Source of the DNA: Microbacterium bovistercoris
Lineage (GTDB): Bacteria > Actinomycetota > Actinomycetes > Actinomycetales > Microbacteriaceae
Assembly (NCBI RefSeq): GCF_003387575.1
Contig: NZ_QUAB01000032.1
Span: forward strand, 1 to 36,988
Length of the DNA stretch: 36,988 bases
Direction: 5' to 3'
A program made the position numbers and the translations under genes. Below the pieces are notes generated by a model, which saw only the letters and a program-made list of their open reading frames with translations, did not search any database and was not told the origin of the DNA. Below, piece by piece: positions 13,920 through 22,365 of the stretch. Each line of letters starts with the position of its first letter. The stretch's first letter is position 1.

Positions 13920-14951
13920 ATGCTCGATTCCTCCCCGCCCCGCACCGCACTGCCGGCCGGACCGGACCCCCGGATGAGCGAGACCAGAGCTCTCGTCACC
14001 GCGTCCGCGCCGCGTCGCCGCAGACGCGGCCGGCCGACGGCATCCGGAAAGAAGACCTGGCGCCGCGCGCTCAAGCGCGACTGGCGGCTGTACACCTTCC
14101 TGATCCTGCCGCTGCTGTTCCTGCTGATCTTCCGGTACATCCCCATGCTGGGGAACATCATCGCCTTCCGGCGGTTCCGCCCGGGTGGATCGATCTTCGG
14201 CGACGAGTGGGTCGGCTTCTACTACTTCGAGACCTTCATCCACAGCGCGCAGTTCTGGCAGGTGTTCTGGAACACCGTCATCCTCGGCGGATTCACCCTC
14301 CTGATCTGCTTCCCGCTGCCGATCATCCTGGCGCTCATGCTCAACGAGCTGCGGCTGCGGCGATTCAAGCGCATCGTGCAGACGATCTCTTACCTGCCGC
14401 ACTTCATGTCGGTGGTCATCGTCGCCGGCCTGGTGCTGCAGATCACGGCGCTCAACGGCACGATCAACCAGATCGTCCAGGCATTCGGCGCCGAGCCGAT
14501 CCCGTTCATGCAGCAGCCGCAGTGGTTCCGCAGCATCTACGTCTCATCGGAGGCGTGGCAGACGGTCGGCTGGGGCACCATCCTCTATCTCGCTGCACTG
14601 ACGACGATCGACGAGCAGCTCTACGAAGCCGCACGCATCGACGGCGCGAACCGCTGGCAGCAGACCTGGCACATCACGCTGCCCGGCATCCGCCCCACCA
14701 TGGTGGTGCTGCTCATCCTGAACATCGGCTCCTTCATGGCCGTCGGATTCGAGAAGGTGCTGCTGCTGCAGAACCCGCTCATCTACTCCACGGCCGACGT
14801 GATCTCGACCTACCTGTATCGCGTCGGCATCCAGTCCGCCCAGTTCTCCTACGCCACCGCGATCGGCCTGTTCGAGGCGCTCATCGGCCTCACGCTCGTG
14901 CTCGGCGCGAACTACATCTCCCGTCGATTGGTGGGTACCTCGCTATGGTGA
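13920..14951 (+). CDS. Sugar ABC importer permease, LplB type
   Basis: A 343-residue inner-membrane permease. Residues 1-50 are a polar, Arg-rich cytoplasmic extension; six helices follow. The phrases WRLYTFLILPLLFLLIFRYI, YLPHFMSVVIVAGLVLQI and EAARIDGANRWQQTWHITLP (the EAA coupling loop) identify the LplB/YtcQ branch of carbohydrate permeases (COG4209-type). The start is the ATG at 13920 behind a weak GAAGTGAG; an internal ATG at 13974 is less likely. It is the first gene of the operon and overlaps the next by seven bases. With the LplC-type permease and the lipoprotein it forms an importer for oligosaccharides. No ATPase gene is present here; these systems often share one MsmX-like ATPase encoded elsewhere. 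Confidence 0.92.
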   Translation: MLDSSPPRTALPAGPDPRMSETRALVTASAPRRRRRGRPTASGKKTWRRALKRDWRLYTFLILPLLFLLIFRYIPMLGNIIAFRRFRPGGSIFGDEWVGFYYFETFIHSAQFWQVFWNTVILGGFTLLICFPLPIILALMLNELRLRRFKRIVQTISYLPHFMSVVIVAGLVLQITALNGTINQIVQAFGAEPIPFMQQPQWFRSIYVSSEAWQTVGWGTILYLAALTTIDEQLYEAARIDGANRWQQTWHITLPGIRPTMVVLLILNIGSFMAVGFEKVLLLQNPLIYSTADVISTYLYRVGIQSAQFSYATAIGLFEALIGLTLVLGANYISRRLVGTSLW

Positions 14952-15898
14952 CCGACGCCCCTCCTGAGGCAGACATCCTTCCCCCCAAGCCCGACCTCGG
15001 TCACGTGCGCGCGGAGCACGGCGTGATCAAGGAGTCGCTCGGCTACCGCGTCTTCCAGGTCGTGAATGTGGTCGCGCTGCTGCTGATCTGCGCCGTCACG
15101 CTCTACCCGTTCATCAATCTCGTCGCCAAGGCGTTCTCGTCCGAGGGGTACATCGCGGCGGGCGAGGTCAACCTGATCCCGCGCGGGTTCAACATCGAGA
15201 CGTTCCAGGCGGTGCTCGGTGACGGCCTGTTCTGGACCAACTACGGCAACACCGTCATCTACACGGTGGTGGCGACCGCCATCTCGATGTTCCTCACCAC
15301 CACCTACGCCTACGCGATCAGCCGGCCCGATCTGAAGGGCCGCACCTTCTTCATAGGGGTGGCGGTGTTCACGATGTTCTTCAGCGGCGGACTGATCCCG
15401 AACTACATCCTCGTGGCGAGCTGGCTCGGCTGGCGCAACACCATCTGGGCCGTCGTCGTGCCCGGCGCGCTGAGCGTGTTCAACCTGCTGGTGATGAAGT
15501 CGTTCTTCGAGAACTTCCCCGCCGAGCTCGAAGAGGCGGCCGCGATCGACGGGCTGTCCACCTACGGCGTGTTCTTCCGCATCGTGCTGCCGCTGTCGAA
15601 GGCGGTGCTGGCGACGATGACCCTGTTCTACGCGGTCGGAATGTGGAACTCGTGGTTCGGGGCGTTCCTCTACATCGACGACAAGAACCTGTTCCCCGTC
15701 ACCGTCTACCTCCGCAACCTCATCGCCAGCGCCACCGGCACGACCGACCTCGCCGGCACGGCCGCGGAGACCACGCAGGTCGCCGCCAACATCCAGTCGG
15801 TGACCATGCTGCTCACGGTGCTGCCCATCGTGTGCCTCTACCCGTTCATCCAGCGGTACTTCGTCTCCGGTGTGATGCTCGGCTCCGTCAAGGGCTGA
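14945..15898 (+). CDS. Sugar ABC importer permease, LplC type
   Basis: A 317-residue permease with six helices, beginning in a 7-base overlap with the LplB-type gene (ATGGTGA at 14945-14951). The phrase TLYPFINLVAKAFSSEGYI near the first helix, the MFFSGGLIPNYILV segment, and the EAA-like loop ELEEAAAIDGLSTYGVFFRI, then VLPLSKAVLATM, are typical of the LplC/YtcP branch. The conserved end QRYFVSGVMLGSVKG is the standard C-terminus of this subfamily. It pairs with the LplB-type permease to form the translocation channel of an oligosaccharide importer. Confidence 0.93.
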   Translation: MVTDAPPEADILPPKPDLGHVRAEHGVIKESLGYRVFQVVNVVALLLICAVTLYPFINLVAKAFSSEGYIAAGEVNLIPRGFNIETFQAVLGDGLFWTNYGNTVIYTVVATAISMFLTTTYAYAISRPDLKGRTFFIGVAVFTMFFSGGLIPNYILVASWLGWRNTIWAVVVPGALSVFNLLVMKSFFENFPAELEEAAAIDGLSTYGVFFRIVLPLSKAVLATMTLFYAVGMWNSWFGAFLYIDDKNLFPVTVYLRNLIASATGTTDLAGTAAETTQVAANIQSVTMLLTVLPIVCLYPFIQRYFVSGVMLGSVKG

Positions 15899-15928
15899 GC
15901 GACACCACGAAACACAGGAAGAGAGAAC

Positions 15929-17578
15929 ATGTCCCTCAATCGCATCCGCCTGGCGTCGACGGCCGGCCTCGCCGTCGTCGCCATCGCGCTCACCGCCTGC
16001 ACCGCCAGCGCCGCACCCGATGACGCGGGCGGCGACAAGGTCACCATCGACAAGGAGCACTCCGTCGGGGCGATGGACGACTTCCAGGCCGGCACCAGCT
16101 TCAAGGCCACCGAGCCCGTGACCTTCGACCTGATGTACCGCGACATGACCGCATACCCCGTCAAGGACGACTGGTCGGTCTTCACGCACCTCGACGAGGA
16201 CCGCAACGTCACCTTCACGCGCACCGATATCCCCGCCGCCGACCTGGATCAGAAGAAGTCGCTGCTCATCGGCAGCGGAGAGGCCGGCGACATCATCTCG
16301 GTCACCTACCCCGGTGCGGAGACGCAGTTCGTCTCGGGCGGTGCGCTGCTGCCGGTGTCGGACTACTTCGACTACCTGCCCAACTTCCAGCAGAAGGTGA
16401 AGGACTGGGACCTGCAGGATGAGATCGACGCCCGCACACAGGAGGACGGGAAGATCTACCTGCTGCCCGGTCTCCGCGAGAAGCCCGATGTGCAGTACAG
16501 CGTGATCGTCCGCGAGGACCTGTGGAAGAAGGCCGGCATCACGGAGAACCCCGAGACCTGGGATGACTTCGCCGACCAGCTGGCTCAGGTCAAGGCGGCG
16601 AATCCGGAGCTCGCGTACCCGATGTCCGACCGGTGGACCGACTCCGACACGCTCGGATCCTTCCTCAACGTGATGGCGCCGAACTACGGCACGGCCGCCG
16701 GGTGGGGCTACTCGAACACGTACTACGACGAGGACGCCGAGAAGTACGTCTTCACGGGCACCACGGACGAGTACAGGGAGGTGGTCACCTACGCCCATGA
16801 TCTGATCGCCGACGGACTGCTCGACCCGGAGGTCACGCAGAGCGACGACCAAGCCGCCGAGAAGTTCACCGCCGGCAAGTCCGCCGCGATCTCGGGCAAC
16901 ACCCAGTCGCTCGAGGAGTACCGCAAGAAGCTCGCGGATGCGGGCATGAAGGGCGAGCTGCGACTCATCGACATCCCCGGTGGGCCGGCCGGATCGAACC
17001 TGCCCGGCGGGCGTCTCGGCCCGGGCATCATGATCGGCGCGGATGCCGCTGACAAGCCGTACTTCAAGGCGATGCTGCAGTTCATCGACTGGCTGTACTA
17101 CTCGGATGAGGGCATCGAGTTCGCGCAGTGGGGCATCGAGGGCGAGACCTTCACCCGTGACGGCGACACCCGCGTGCTGAACGACGACCTCGGATGGGGT
17201 CCGGTCAACCCGGACTCCGAGAAGAAGCTCAATGCCGACTACGGATACAGCAACGGCGTGTTCCTGATGGCGAACGGTTCGTCCGCCGAGTTGACCCAGT
17301 CGCTGATGACCCCCGAGATCGCGGACTGGACGGCCGCGCAGCTGGAGGCGAAGACAGTGCTCCCGATCGCTCCGCCGGCTCAGCTCAGCGAGATGGAACT
17401 GGAGCAGACCTCACTGCAGGACACCTCGCTGAAGGATGCGGTGAAGTCCGCGACCGCGGCGTTCATCACCGGCCAGCGTTCGCTGGACGACTGGGACGCC
17501 TACGTGTCCGAGATCGAGGCGCTCGGCTCCGACCAGCTGATCGACACGATCAACAACGCTCTCGCGAAGTCGAAGTGA
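15929..17578 (+). CDS. Extracellular solute-binding lipoprotein of the sugar importer
   Basis: A 549-residue lipoprotein. The signal peptide MSLNRIRLASTAGLAVVAIA ends in the lipobox LTAC, with the acylated cysteine at residue 24. The mature part is the long LplA/YtcQ-type binding protein (about 500-560 residues), with internal phrases such as LWKKAGI-TENPETWDDFAD and GPGIMIGADAADKPYFKAML. The start has GGAAGAGAG seven bases upstream. It lies 30 bases after the LplC-type gene. Aromatic residues are abundant, as expected for a sugar-binding cleft. A strong hairpin follows the stop codon and probably sets a higher transcript level for this protein than for the enzyme encoded downstream. Confidence 0.92.
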   Translation: MSLNRIRLASTAGLAVVAIALTACTASAAPDDAGGDKVTIDKEHSVGAMDDFQAGTSFKATEPVTFDLMYRDMTAYPVKDDWSVFTHLDEDRNVTFTRTDIPAADLDQKKSLLIGSGEAGDIISVTYPGAETQFVSGGALLPVSDYFDYLPNFQQKVKDWDLQDEIDARTQEDGKIYLLPGLREKPDVQYSVIVREDLWKKAGITENPETWDDFADQLAQVKAANPELAYPMSDRWTDSDTLGSFLNVMAPNYGTAAGWGYSNTYYDEDAEKYVFTGTTDEYREVVTYAHDLIADGLLDPEVTQSDDQAAEKFTAGKSAAISGNTQSLEEYRKKLADAGMKGELRLIDIPGGPAGSNLPGGRLGPGIMIGADAADKPYFKAMLQFIDWLYYSDEGIEFAQWGIEGETFTRDGDTRVLNDDLGWGPVNPDSEKKLNADYGYSNGVFLMANGSSAELTQSLMTPEIADWTAAQLEAKTVLPIAPPAQLSEMELEQTSLQDTSLKDAVKSATAAFITGQRSLDDWDAYVSEIEALGSDQLIDTINNALAKSK

Positions 17579-17585
17579 ATCCCTC

Positions 17586-17618
17586 GGGTGGTCGGGAGCT
17601 CCGTGCTCCCGACCACCC
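17586..17618 (+). terminator. Intra-operon hairpin after the binding-protein gene
   Basis: GGGTGGTCGGGAGC (17586-17599) pairs with GCTCCCGACCACCC (17605-17618), a 14-bp perfect stem with a TCCGT loop. It has no T-run after it, so it is likely a partial terminator or a 3'-end stabiliser, sparing upstream messages while allowing some readthrough into the glycosidase gene. Confidence 0.75.
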
Positions 17619-17641
17619 CCGTCCGCGTGCAGGAGCCCGCC

Positions 17642-19147
17642 ATGATCCACGTCCCCGCCCAGCAGACCAGCACCCTCTCCCCCGCCTGGCGCGCCTGCGT
17701 CGGCACCGGCCGCACCCGCGAGGTGCTGCACGCCGACTACCGCGACAGCCTCGCCCTCGTCCAGGACGAGATCGGCTTCGGCGCGAGCAGGGCGCACGGC
17801 ATCGTGCACGACGACATGGGTCTCGTGCAGCCCTACACGCACGAGGGCGTGGCGGGCACCCGCTACGCGTTCTCCTACGTCGACCTCGTCATCGACACCT
17901 GGCTGGATGCCGGCGTCGCACCGTTCCTGGAGCTGGGCTTCATGCCCGAGGCGCTCGCCTCGGGGCCCGACACCGTGTTCTGGTGGCGGGGCAACATCAC
18001 CCCGCCGCGGGATCACGGTGAATGGGCCGCGCTGACCCGGGCGCTGCTGACCCACCTCATCGATCGCTACGGCATCGAGCAGGTGCGCACCTGGCCGATC
18101 GAGGTCTGGAACGAGCCGAACCTGACCACGTTCTGGCGCGATGCCGACGAGGCGGCCTATCACCGGCTGTACGCGACCACGGCGAGAGCGGTCAAGGAGG
18201 TCGACTCCGGTCTGCAGGTCGGCGGCCCCGCCATCTCGCCCGGATCGGATGACTGGCTGCCGCGTTTCGCCGACTTCGTCGCGTCCGTGGACGTGCCCTG
18301 CGATTTCGTCTCCAAGCACGCGTACACGTCGGGACCTGCTCAGGAGGTGCCGTTCGGAGTGCACCAGACCCTGCGTCCCCCGCAGGACCTGCTGGATCAG
18401 TTCGCGAGCCCCGGGCGTCTGCTGGCCGGCTCCCCGCTCGAGGGACTGCCCGTGCACATCACCGAGTTCTCGTCCTCGTACCGACCCGACAACCCGATCC
18501 ACGACACCGCGTACCAGGCCGCCTACCTCGCGCCGGTGCTGGCATCCGGAGGCGACCATGTCGCCTCGTTCTCGTACTGGACGCTGTGCGACGTGTTCGA
18601 GGAGCTCGGCGTGCCGACGGCACCGCTGCACGGCGGCTTCGGCCTGCTCGGGCACCGCCAGCTGCGCAAGCCCGCATTCCACCTGTACTCGTTCATGGCG
18701 CGACTGGGTGAGGCCGTGCTCGCACAGGGCGACGACCATCTGGTCACCCGGCATCCGGACGGACGGATCTCGATGCTGCTCTGGCAGCCGCTGGACGGCA
18801 CCGCCGTCGCGGATGCGGGGCACCGGGTGCGACTCAGCCTGCCGGCATCCGGCCCTGCGCACGTCGTCGAACGGCACGTCGACGCGGAGCGCGGCAACGT
18901 GCGCGCCGGCTGGCAGGCGATGGGCAGTCCGCTGGCCCCCGATCGGCGCGCCGTCGAAGATCTGCATGACGCGTCGGCCCCGGCCGTGCACATCCACCGC
19001 GTGCAGCCGGTCGGCGGGCGCTGGGAGATCGACGTGCGTCTGGGGCGGCACGGCATCGCCCTCGTCGAGGTCACGGGTTCGGCCGATCAGACGCCGGCGT
19101 GGTCGGACGACACCCAGCTGCTCGGACTCGGTGGGGACGCCGGATGA
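17642..19147 (+). CDS. GH39-type glycoside hydrolase (beta-xylosidase-like)
   Basis: A 501-residue enzyme with a clan GH-A (beta/alpha)8 barrel followed by a beta-rich domain (about 365-495). The acid/base is Glu158 in WPIEVWNEPN and the nucleophile is Glu275 in VHITEFSSSY, both in the positions and contexts of GH39 beta-xylosidases. There is no signal peptide, so it acts on imported oligosaccharides. The start is the ATG at 17642 with AGGAG seven bases before it; the frame is open to 17588, but that part overlaps the hairpin. Its stop overlaps the start of the YesL-like gene. Beta-xylosidase activity is the family's main one; other GH39 specificities (for example alpha-L-iduronidase or arabinoside hydrolysis) remain possible. 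Confidence 0.87.
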   Translation: MIHVPAQQTSTLSPAWRACVGTGRTREVLHADYRDSLALVQDEIGFGASRAHGIVHDDMGLVQPYTHEGVAGTRYAFSYVDLVIDTWLDAGVAPFLELGFMPEALASGPDTVFWWRGNITPPRDHGEWAALTRALLTHLIDRYGIEQVRTWPIEVWNEPNLTTFWRDADEAAYHRLYATTARAVKEVDSGLQVGGPAISPGSDDWLPRFADFVASVDVPCDFVSKHAYTSGPAQEVPFGVHQTLRPPQDLLDQFASPGRLLAGSPLEGLPVHITEFSSSYRPDNPIHDTAYQAAYLAPVLASGGDHVASFSYWTLCDVFEELGVPTAPLHGGFGLLGHRQLRKPAFHLYSFMARLGEAVLAQGDDHLVTRHPDGRISMLLWQPLDGTAVADAGHRVRLSLPASGPAHVVERHVDAERGNVRAGWQAMGSPLAPDRRAVEDLHDASAPAVHIHRVQPVGGRWEIDVRLGRHGIALVEVTGSADQTPAWSDDTQLLGLGGDAG

Positions 19148-19851
19148 GCGGCGCCGTCACGCGCAGCGGCGCGACGGATGAGGTCGGCCGGGGACCGCTG
19201 TCGCGGATCACCCTGGCGATTCACCGGATGCTGGTGCTGGAGGGGCTGCTCGTCGTGACGACGCTGCCGACGGCCCTCATCGTGATGCTGCTGGGGCACG
19301 ACCCGTCCAATGTGCCCCTCTTCGTGCTCGCGATGCTGCCGATCGCACCGGCGCTGGTGGCCGGCCTCGCTGCGATGGAGGCCTGGCGCCGCGTCGCCGA
19401 CCTCAGCCCGGGACGCGCGTTCCTGTTCGCCTACCGGCGCGATCTGGCGGCGACCCTGAAATGGGCGGCGCCGTCGACCGCTGTGCTCGCGCTGCTCGCG
19501 TTCAACCTCGTGCACCTGGACGCGGTAGCTGGGGCGACGGCGATCCGGCCGCCGCTTCTCCTCCTCGCCGCGGTGCTCGTGGTCTGGCAGGGTCACATGA
19601 TCGTGCTGACCGCGGGATTCCGGCTGCGCACGAGGGATGCCGCGCGCATCGCGCTCGCGCAGCTGCTGCCGCAGTGGCGCTGCTCGCTCGGCATCCTCGC
19701 GCTGCTGATCGTGGCGGGCACGGTGGTGCTGGCTCTGTCGGAGCTCTTCCTGCTGCTGTTCGCCTGGGTGTTCGCGGGACTCCTGGCGCTGCTGGCACGT
19801 CCCGTCGTCGCCGACGTGACGGCGAGATTCACTGCCGTCGGGCGCTCCTGA
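19144..19851 (+). CDS. YesL / DUF624 family membrane protein
   Basis: A 235-residue protein with about five hydrophobic helices (roughly 30-50, 57-76, 105-122, 133-155 and 182-225). It begins in an ATGA overlap with the GH39 gene. The pattern G.L..I...I..L..L..L..TLP..LI, followed by P.AL..L..M..WRR, matches the DUF624/YesL family, whose members occur next to LplABC-type sugar importers (as in the Bacillus yes and yte regions). Its role is not known; the steady association with these importers suggests an accessory membrane subunit. It is the last gene of the operon and is convergent with the MFS gene. Confidence 0.8.
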   Translation: MSGAVTRSGATDEVGRGPLSRITLAIHRMLVLEGLLVVTTLPTALIVMLLGHDPSNVPLFVLAMLPIAPALVAGLAAMEAWRRVADLSPGRAFLFAYRRDLAATLKWAAPSTAVLALLAFNLVHLDAVAGATAIRPPLLLLAAVLVVWQGHMIVLTAGFRLRTRDAARIALAQLLPQWRCSLGILALLIVAGTVVLALSELFLLLFAWVFAGLLALLARPVVADVTARFTAVGRS

Positions 19852-19872
19852 GCGCGATACCCCGGCGGGACG

Positions 19873-21096
19873 TCAGCGGGACGGAGTCATCTCGTCCTGG
19901 CGGAGCGGGCGGGCGGCGCCCGAGAACAGGCCGGAGAGCACGGCGAGCACCACGAGCACGTAGAGCGTGTTCAGCAGCCCGACGTGGTTCGCGATGAATC
20001 CGAGCACCGGCGGTCCGCCGAGGAAGGCGATGTACCCGATGGTCGCCGCAGCGCTCACCCTGGCCGCCGCCTTCGCCGGGTCGTCGGCCGCCGCCGACAT
20101 CCCGAGCGGGAACCCGAGCGAGGCGCCGATCCCCCACAGCGCGGCCGCGACGAACACCAGCGGGGTGTTCGGGGCGAGGATGAAGAGCAGGATGCCGCCG
20201 GCGGCGGTGACCGCGAGGATGCGCAGGACGAGCACGCGGCCGAAGCGGTCGACCAGCGGGCCGCCGAACACGCGCACCACCGTCATCGCGACCGAGAACA
20301 CCGCCAGGGCCGCCGCACCGGCCGCAGGTCCCGCGCCGTGGTCCTCGGCCGTCCCGAGCGCCAGCCAGTCGTTCGCCCCGCCCTCAGCGAACGACATGCC
20401 GAGCATGACCACGCCGAGCGCGTAGGTGCGCGGCTCGCGCCAGGCCGACATAGCCACGTGCATCCGCTCGCGCCAGTGCGGCTTCTCCTGCGGCTCGGGA
20501 TCGAGCGCGGCATCGCGGTTCGGCACGTTGAGGTAGCAGACCACGGCAGCGATGATGATGACCGCGCCCATCGTGACCCCGTGCGCCGCGACGTCGGCGC
20601 CGATCGCCACCGCGAGGGCGCCTGCACCTGCGCCGAGCACCGTGCCGAGGCTGAAGAAGGCGTGGAACACCGGCAGGATCGTCTTGCCCATCTGCTGCTC
20701 GATCGCCGTCGCCTCGACGTTCATCATCACGTCGAGATTGCCGTTGCCGTAGCCGAACATGGCGAGGCCGAGGATGACCATCGGTACAGAGCCGAACACG
20801 TTCGTGCCGAGGCCGATGAGGGCGACGCCGACGCCGAAGATCAGCATCATCACCAGCATCCCCCGGCGCGCTCCGGTGCGCGCCATCATCGCGGGGCTCG
20901 TGGAGATGCCGATGATCGACGCGATCCCCGCCGCCAGCAGCAGCAGACCGACCTGCGCCTTGTCGATGTCGAGCGCGATCTTGATGTCGGGCACGCGGGA
21001 GGCCCAGGTCGCGATCGAGAGGCCGCTGGCGAGGAAGATGGCGAAGATCGCGGCGCGCCAGCGCACGAACTGCGAACGGGTGAGGGCGGAGTCCAT
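19873..21096 (-). CDS. MFS transporter, FucP/YbjJ-like
   Basis: A 407-residue protein with 12 predicted helices in two halves and a central cytoplasmic loop (about 200-225). Phrases RVPDIKIALDIDKAQVGLLL near helix 2, MFGYGNGNLDVMMNVEATAI, and FAEGGANDWLALG at the start of the second half match the YbjJ-like MFS group. I place the start at the ATG at 21096, since a TACGAT -10 box at 21104-21109 lies seven bases upstream; the earlier ATG at 21105 overlaps that box. It is divergent from a LacI-type gene, and a 14-bp palindromic operator sits between them, so its substrate is probably the inducer of that regulator, likely a sugar. Substrate not determinable. Confidence 0.88.
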   Translation of the reverse strand: MDSALTRSQFVRWRAAIFAIFLASGLSIATWASRVPDIKIALDIDKAQVGLLLLAAGIASIIGISTSPAMMARTGARRGMLVMMLIFGVGVALIGLGTNVFGSVPMVILGLAMFGYGNGNLDVMMNVEATAIEQQMGKTILPVFHAFFSLGTVLGAGAGALAVAIGADVAAHGVTMGAVIIIAAVVCYLNVPNRDAALDPEPQEKPHWRERMHVAMSAWREPRTYALGVVMLGMSFAEGGANDWLALGTAEDHGAGPAAGAAALAVFSVAMTVVRVFGGPLVDRFGRVLVLRILAVTAAGGILLFILAPNTPLVFVAAALWGIGASLGFPLGMSAAADDPAKAAARVSAAATIGYIAFLGGPPVLGFIANHVGLLNTLYVLVVLAVLSGLFSGAARPLRQDEMTPSR

Positions 21097-21103
21097 GTCC
21101 CCC

Positions 21104-21148
21104 ATCGTATCGAATCGATTCGAAGGCGGAGAACCCCCGGGTTATGCT
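21104..21148. promoter_or_regulatory. Divergent promoters sharing a LacI-type operator
   Basis: The perfect palindrome TCGAATCGATTCGA (21110-21123) has the central CG and AAnCGnTT core of LacI-family operators. It abuts the minus-strand -10 box TACGAT (21104-21109) of the MFS gene and overlaps the expected -35 region of the plus-strand promoter, whose -10 is TATGCT (21143-21148). One bound repressor could therefore shut both genes. Confidence 0.85.
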
Positions 21149-21155
21149 CGGAGGC

Positions 21156-22214
21156 ATGAACGACCGCCGTCCCACCCTCGCCGACGTCGCGCACGCCGCC
21201 GGGGTGTCGACCTCCACGGCGTCCGTGGTGTTCAGCGGCAAGGTCAACGTCGCCGAGGCGACACGTGAGAGGGTGCTCGCCGCGGCCTCCGAGCTCGGAT
21301 ACACCGGGCCCGACCCGCGGGCAGCATCGCTGCGCCTCGGCCGCAGCGGAATCGTCGCCGTCGTGCTCGGCGGACACCTGCGGCACGCGTTCCTCGACCC
21401 GGTGACCACCGCGATGATGGACGGCCTCACCGACGCGCTGGCCGAGGCCAGTGCCGGTCTGCTGCTGCTGCGCGACGACCCGCACGAGGCGGGCGCGCAC
21501 CCCGTCACCGAGGCGCCGGTCGACGCTGTCGTGCTGATCGGCTGCTCGGCACGCACGCGCGAAGCGCTCGAGATCGTCCGAGGTCGCGGTCTGCCGGTGG
21601 TCGTCATCGAGGGGGATGCGGGAGAGGGGATTCCCCAGGTCACGCTCGACAATCGCGAGGCTTCGGCCGATGTCGCGCGGCATGTATTCCAGTTGGGGCA
21701 TAAGCATGTCGCGCTGGTGACGCTCGCGCTGGATGCCGACCGGCGACGCGGGATCGTCACACCGGAGCACATCGCGGCCGCGACCGTCGACGTGACGCTC
21801 GACCGGCTCGCCGGCGCGCGCGAGGTCTTCCCCGATGCTCCGGCGATCAGCGCGGCCGGCAGCCTCATCGACGAGGGCATGATCGCCGGGCGCGCTCTGC
21901 TGACGGATTCCGCTCATCGGCCGACTGCTGTGCTCGCGCAGAGCGACCTGCTCGCGGTCGGCGTGATCCGCGCGGCCGAGGAGCTCGGTCTGCGGGTTCC
22001 GGAGGACGTGAGCGTGGCCGGGTTCGACGGCATCGCCGTGGACGGACTCGGCGACTATCGCCTGACGACCGCAGTGCAGCCGGCCGTGCGCAAGGGCCGC
22101 GCCGCCGGCGAGCAGATCGTGCGCATGCTCGACGGCGAGCCGGGGGAGACGGTGCACCTCGCGTGCCGATTCCGCGCCGGCTCGACGACCGCGGCTCCGC
22201 CCGCGCGCCCCTGA
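21156..22214 (+). CDS. LacI-family regulator
   Basis: A 352-residue regulator. The DNA-binding part is TLADVAHAAGVSTSTASVVF, followed by SGKVNVAEATRERVLAAASE. The sensor domain (about 60-340) has the periplasmic-binding-protein fold, with AVLAQSDLLAVGVIRAAEEL and PEDVSVAGFDGI typical of the family. I use the ATG at 21156: the in-frame ATG at 21144 lies inside the TATGCT -10 box, and the seven-base distance fits a leaderless transcript. The intervening GGAGG is only one base from the start, too close for a normal ribosome site. It likely represses itself and the divergent MFS gene through the shared palindrome. Confidence 0.92.
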   Translation: MNDRRPTLADVAHAAGVSTSTASVVFSGKVNVAEATRERVLAAASELGYTGPDPRAASLRLGRSGIVAVVLGGHLRHAFLDPVTTAMMDGLTDALAEASAGLLLLRDDPHEAGAHPVTEAPVDAVVLIGCSARTREALEIVRGRGLPVVVIEGDAGEGIPQVTLDNREASADVARHVFQLGHKHVALVTLALDADRRRGIVTPEHIAAATVDVTLDRLAGAREVFPDAPAISAAGSLIDEGMIAGRALLTDSAHRPTAVLAQSDLLAVGVIRAAEELGLRVPEDVSVAGFDGIAVDGLGDYRLTTAVQPAVRKGRAAGEQIVRMLDGEPGETVHLACRFRAGSTTAAPPARP

Positions 22215-22233
22215 TCTCGCCCGTTCCCCGCCC

Positions 22234-22350
22234 GCCTGGTTGCCGAAACCCCGTCTGGTTGCCGAAACCCCGTCTGGTTGCCGAAACCCCGCCTGGCTGA
22301 CCGTAGCTGCGGCGGGGTTTCGGCAGTCAGCAGGGGTTTCGGCGGGAGGA
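22234..22350. repeat. 19-bp direct-repeat array with inverted copies and terminator stem
   Basis: Three adjacent 19-bp units (start 22234, 22253 and 22272) share CTGGTTGCCGAAACCCC. A partial fourth begins at 22291, and two inverted partial copies lie at 22311-22350. The perfect 14-bp stem GCCGAAACCCCGCC (22280-22293) with GGCGGGGTTTCGGC (22311-22324) makes a hairpin between two convergent genes, so the array probably also serves as a bidirectional terminator. Confidence 0.85.
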
Positions 22351-22365
22351 GAGAGGGAGGGAGGG

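Noticed and set aside
14912..16852. A 646-codon open frame on minus
   Set aside because: Antisense of the LplC-type permease and the binding protein; it has no domain-like sequence.
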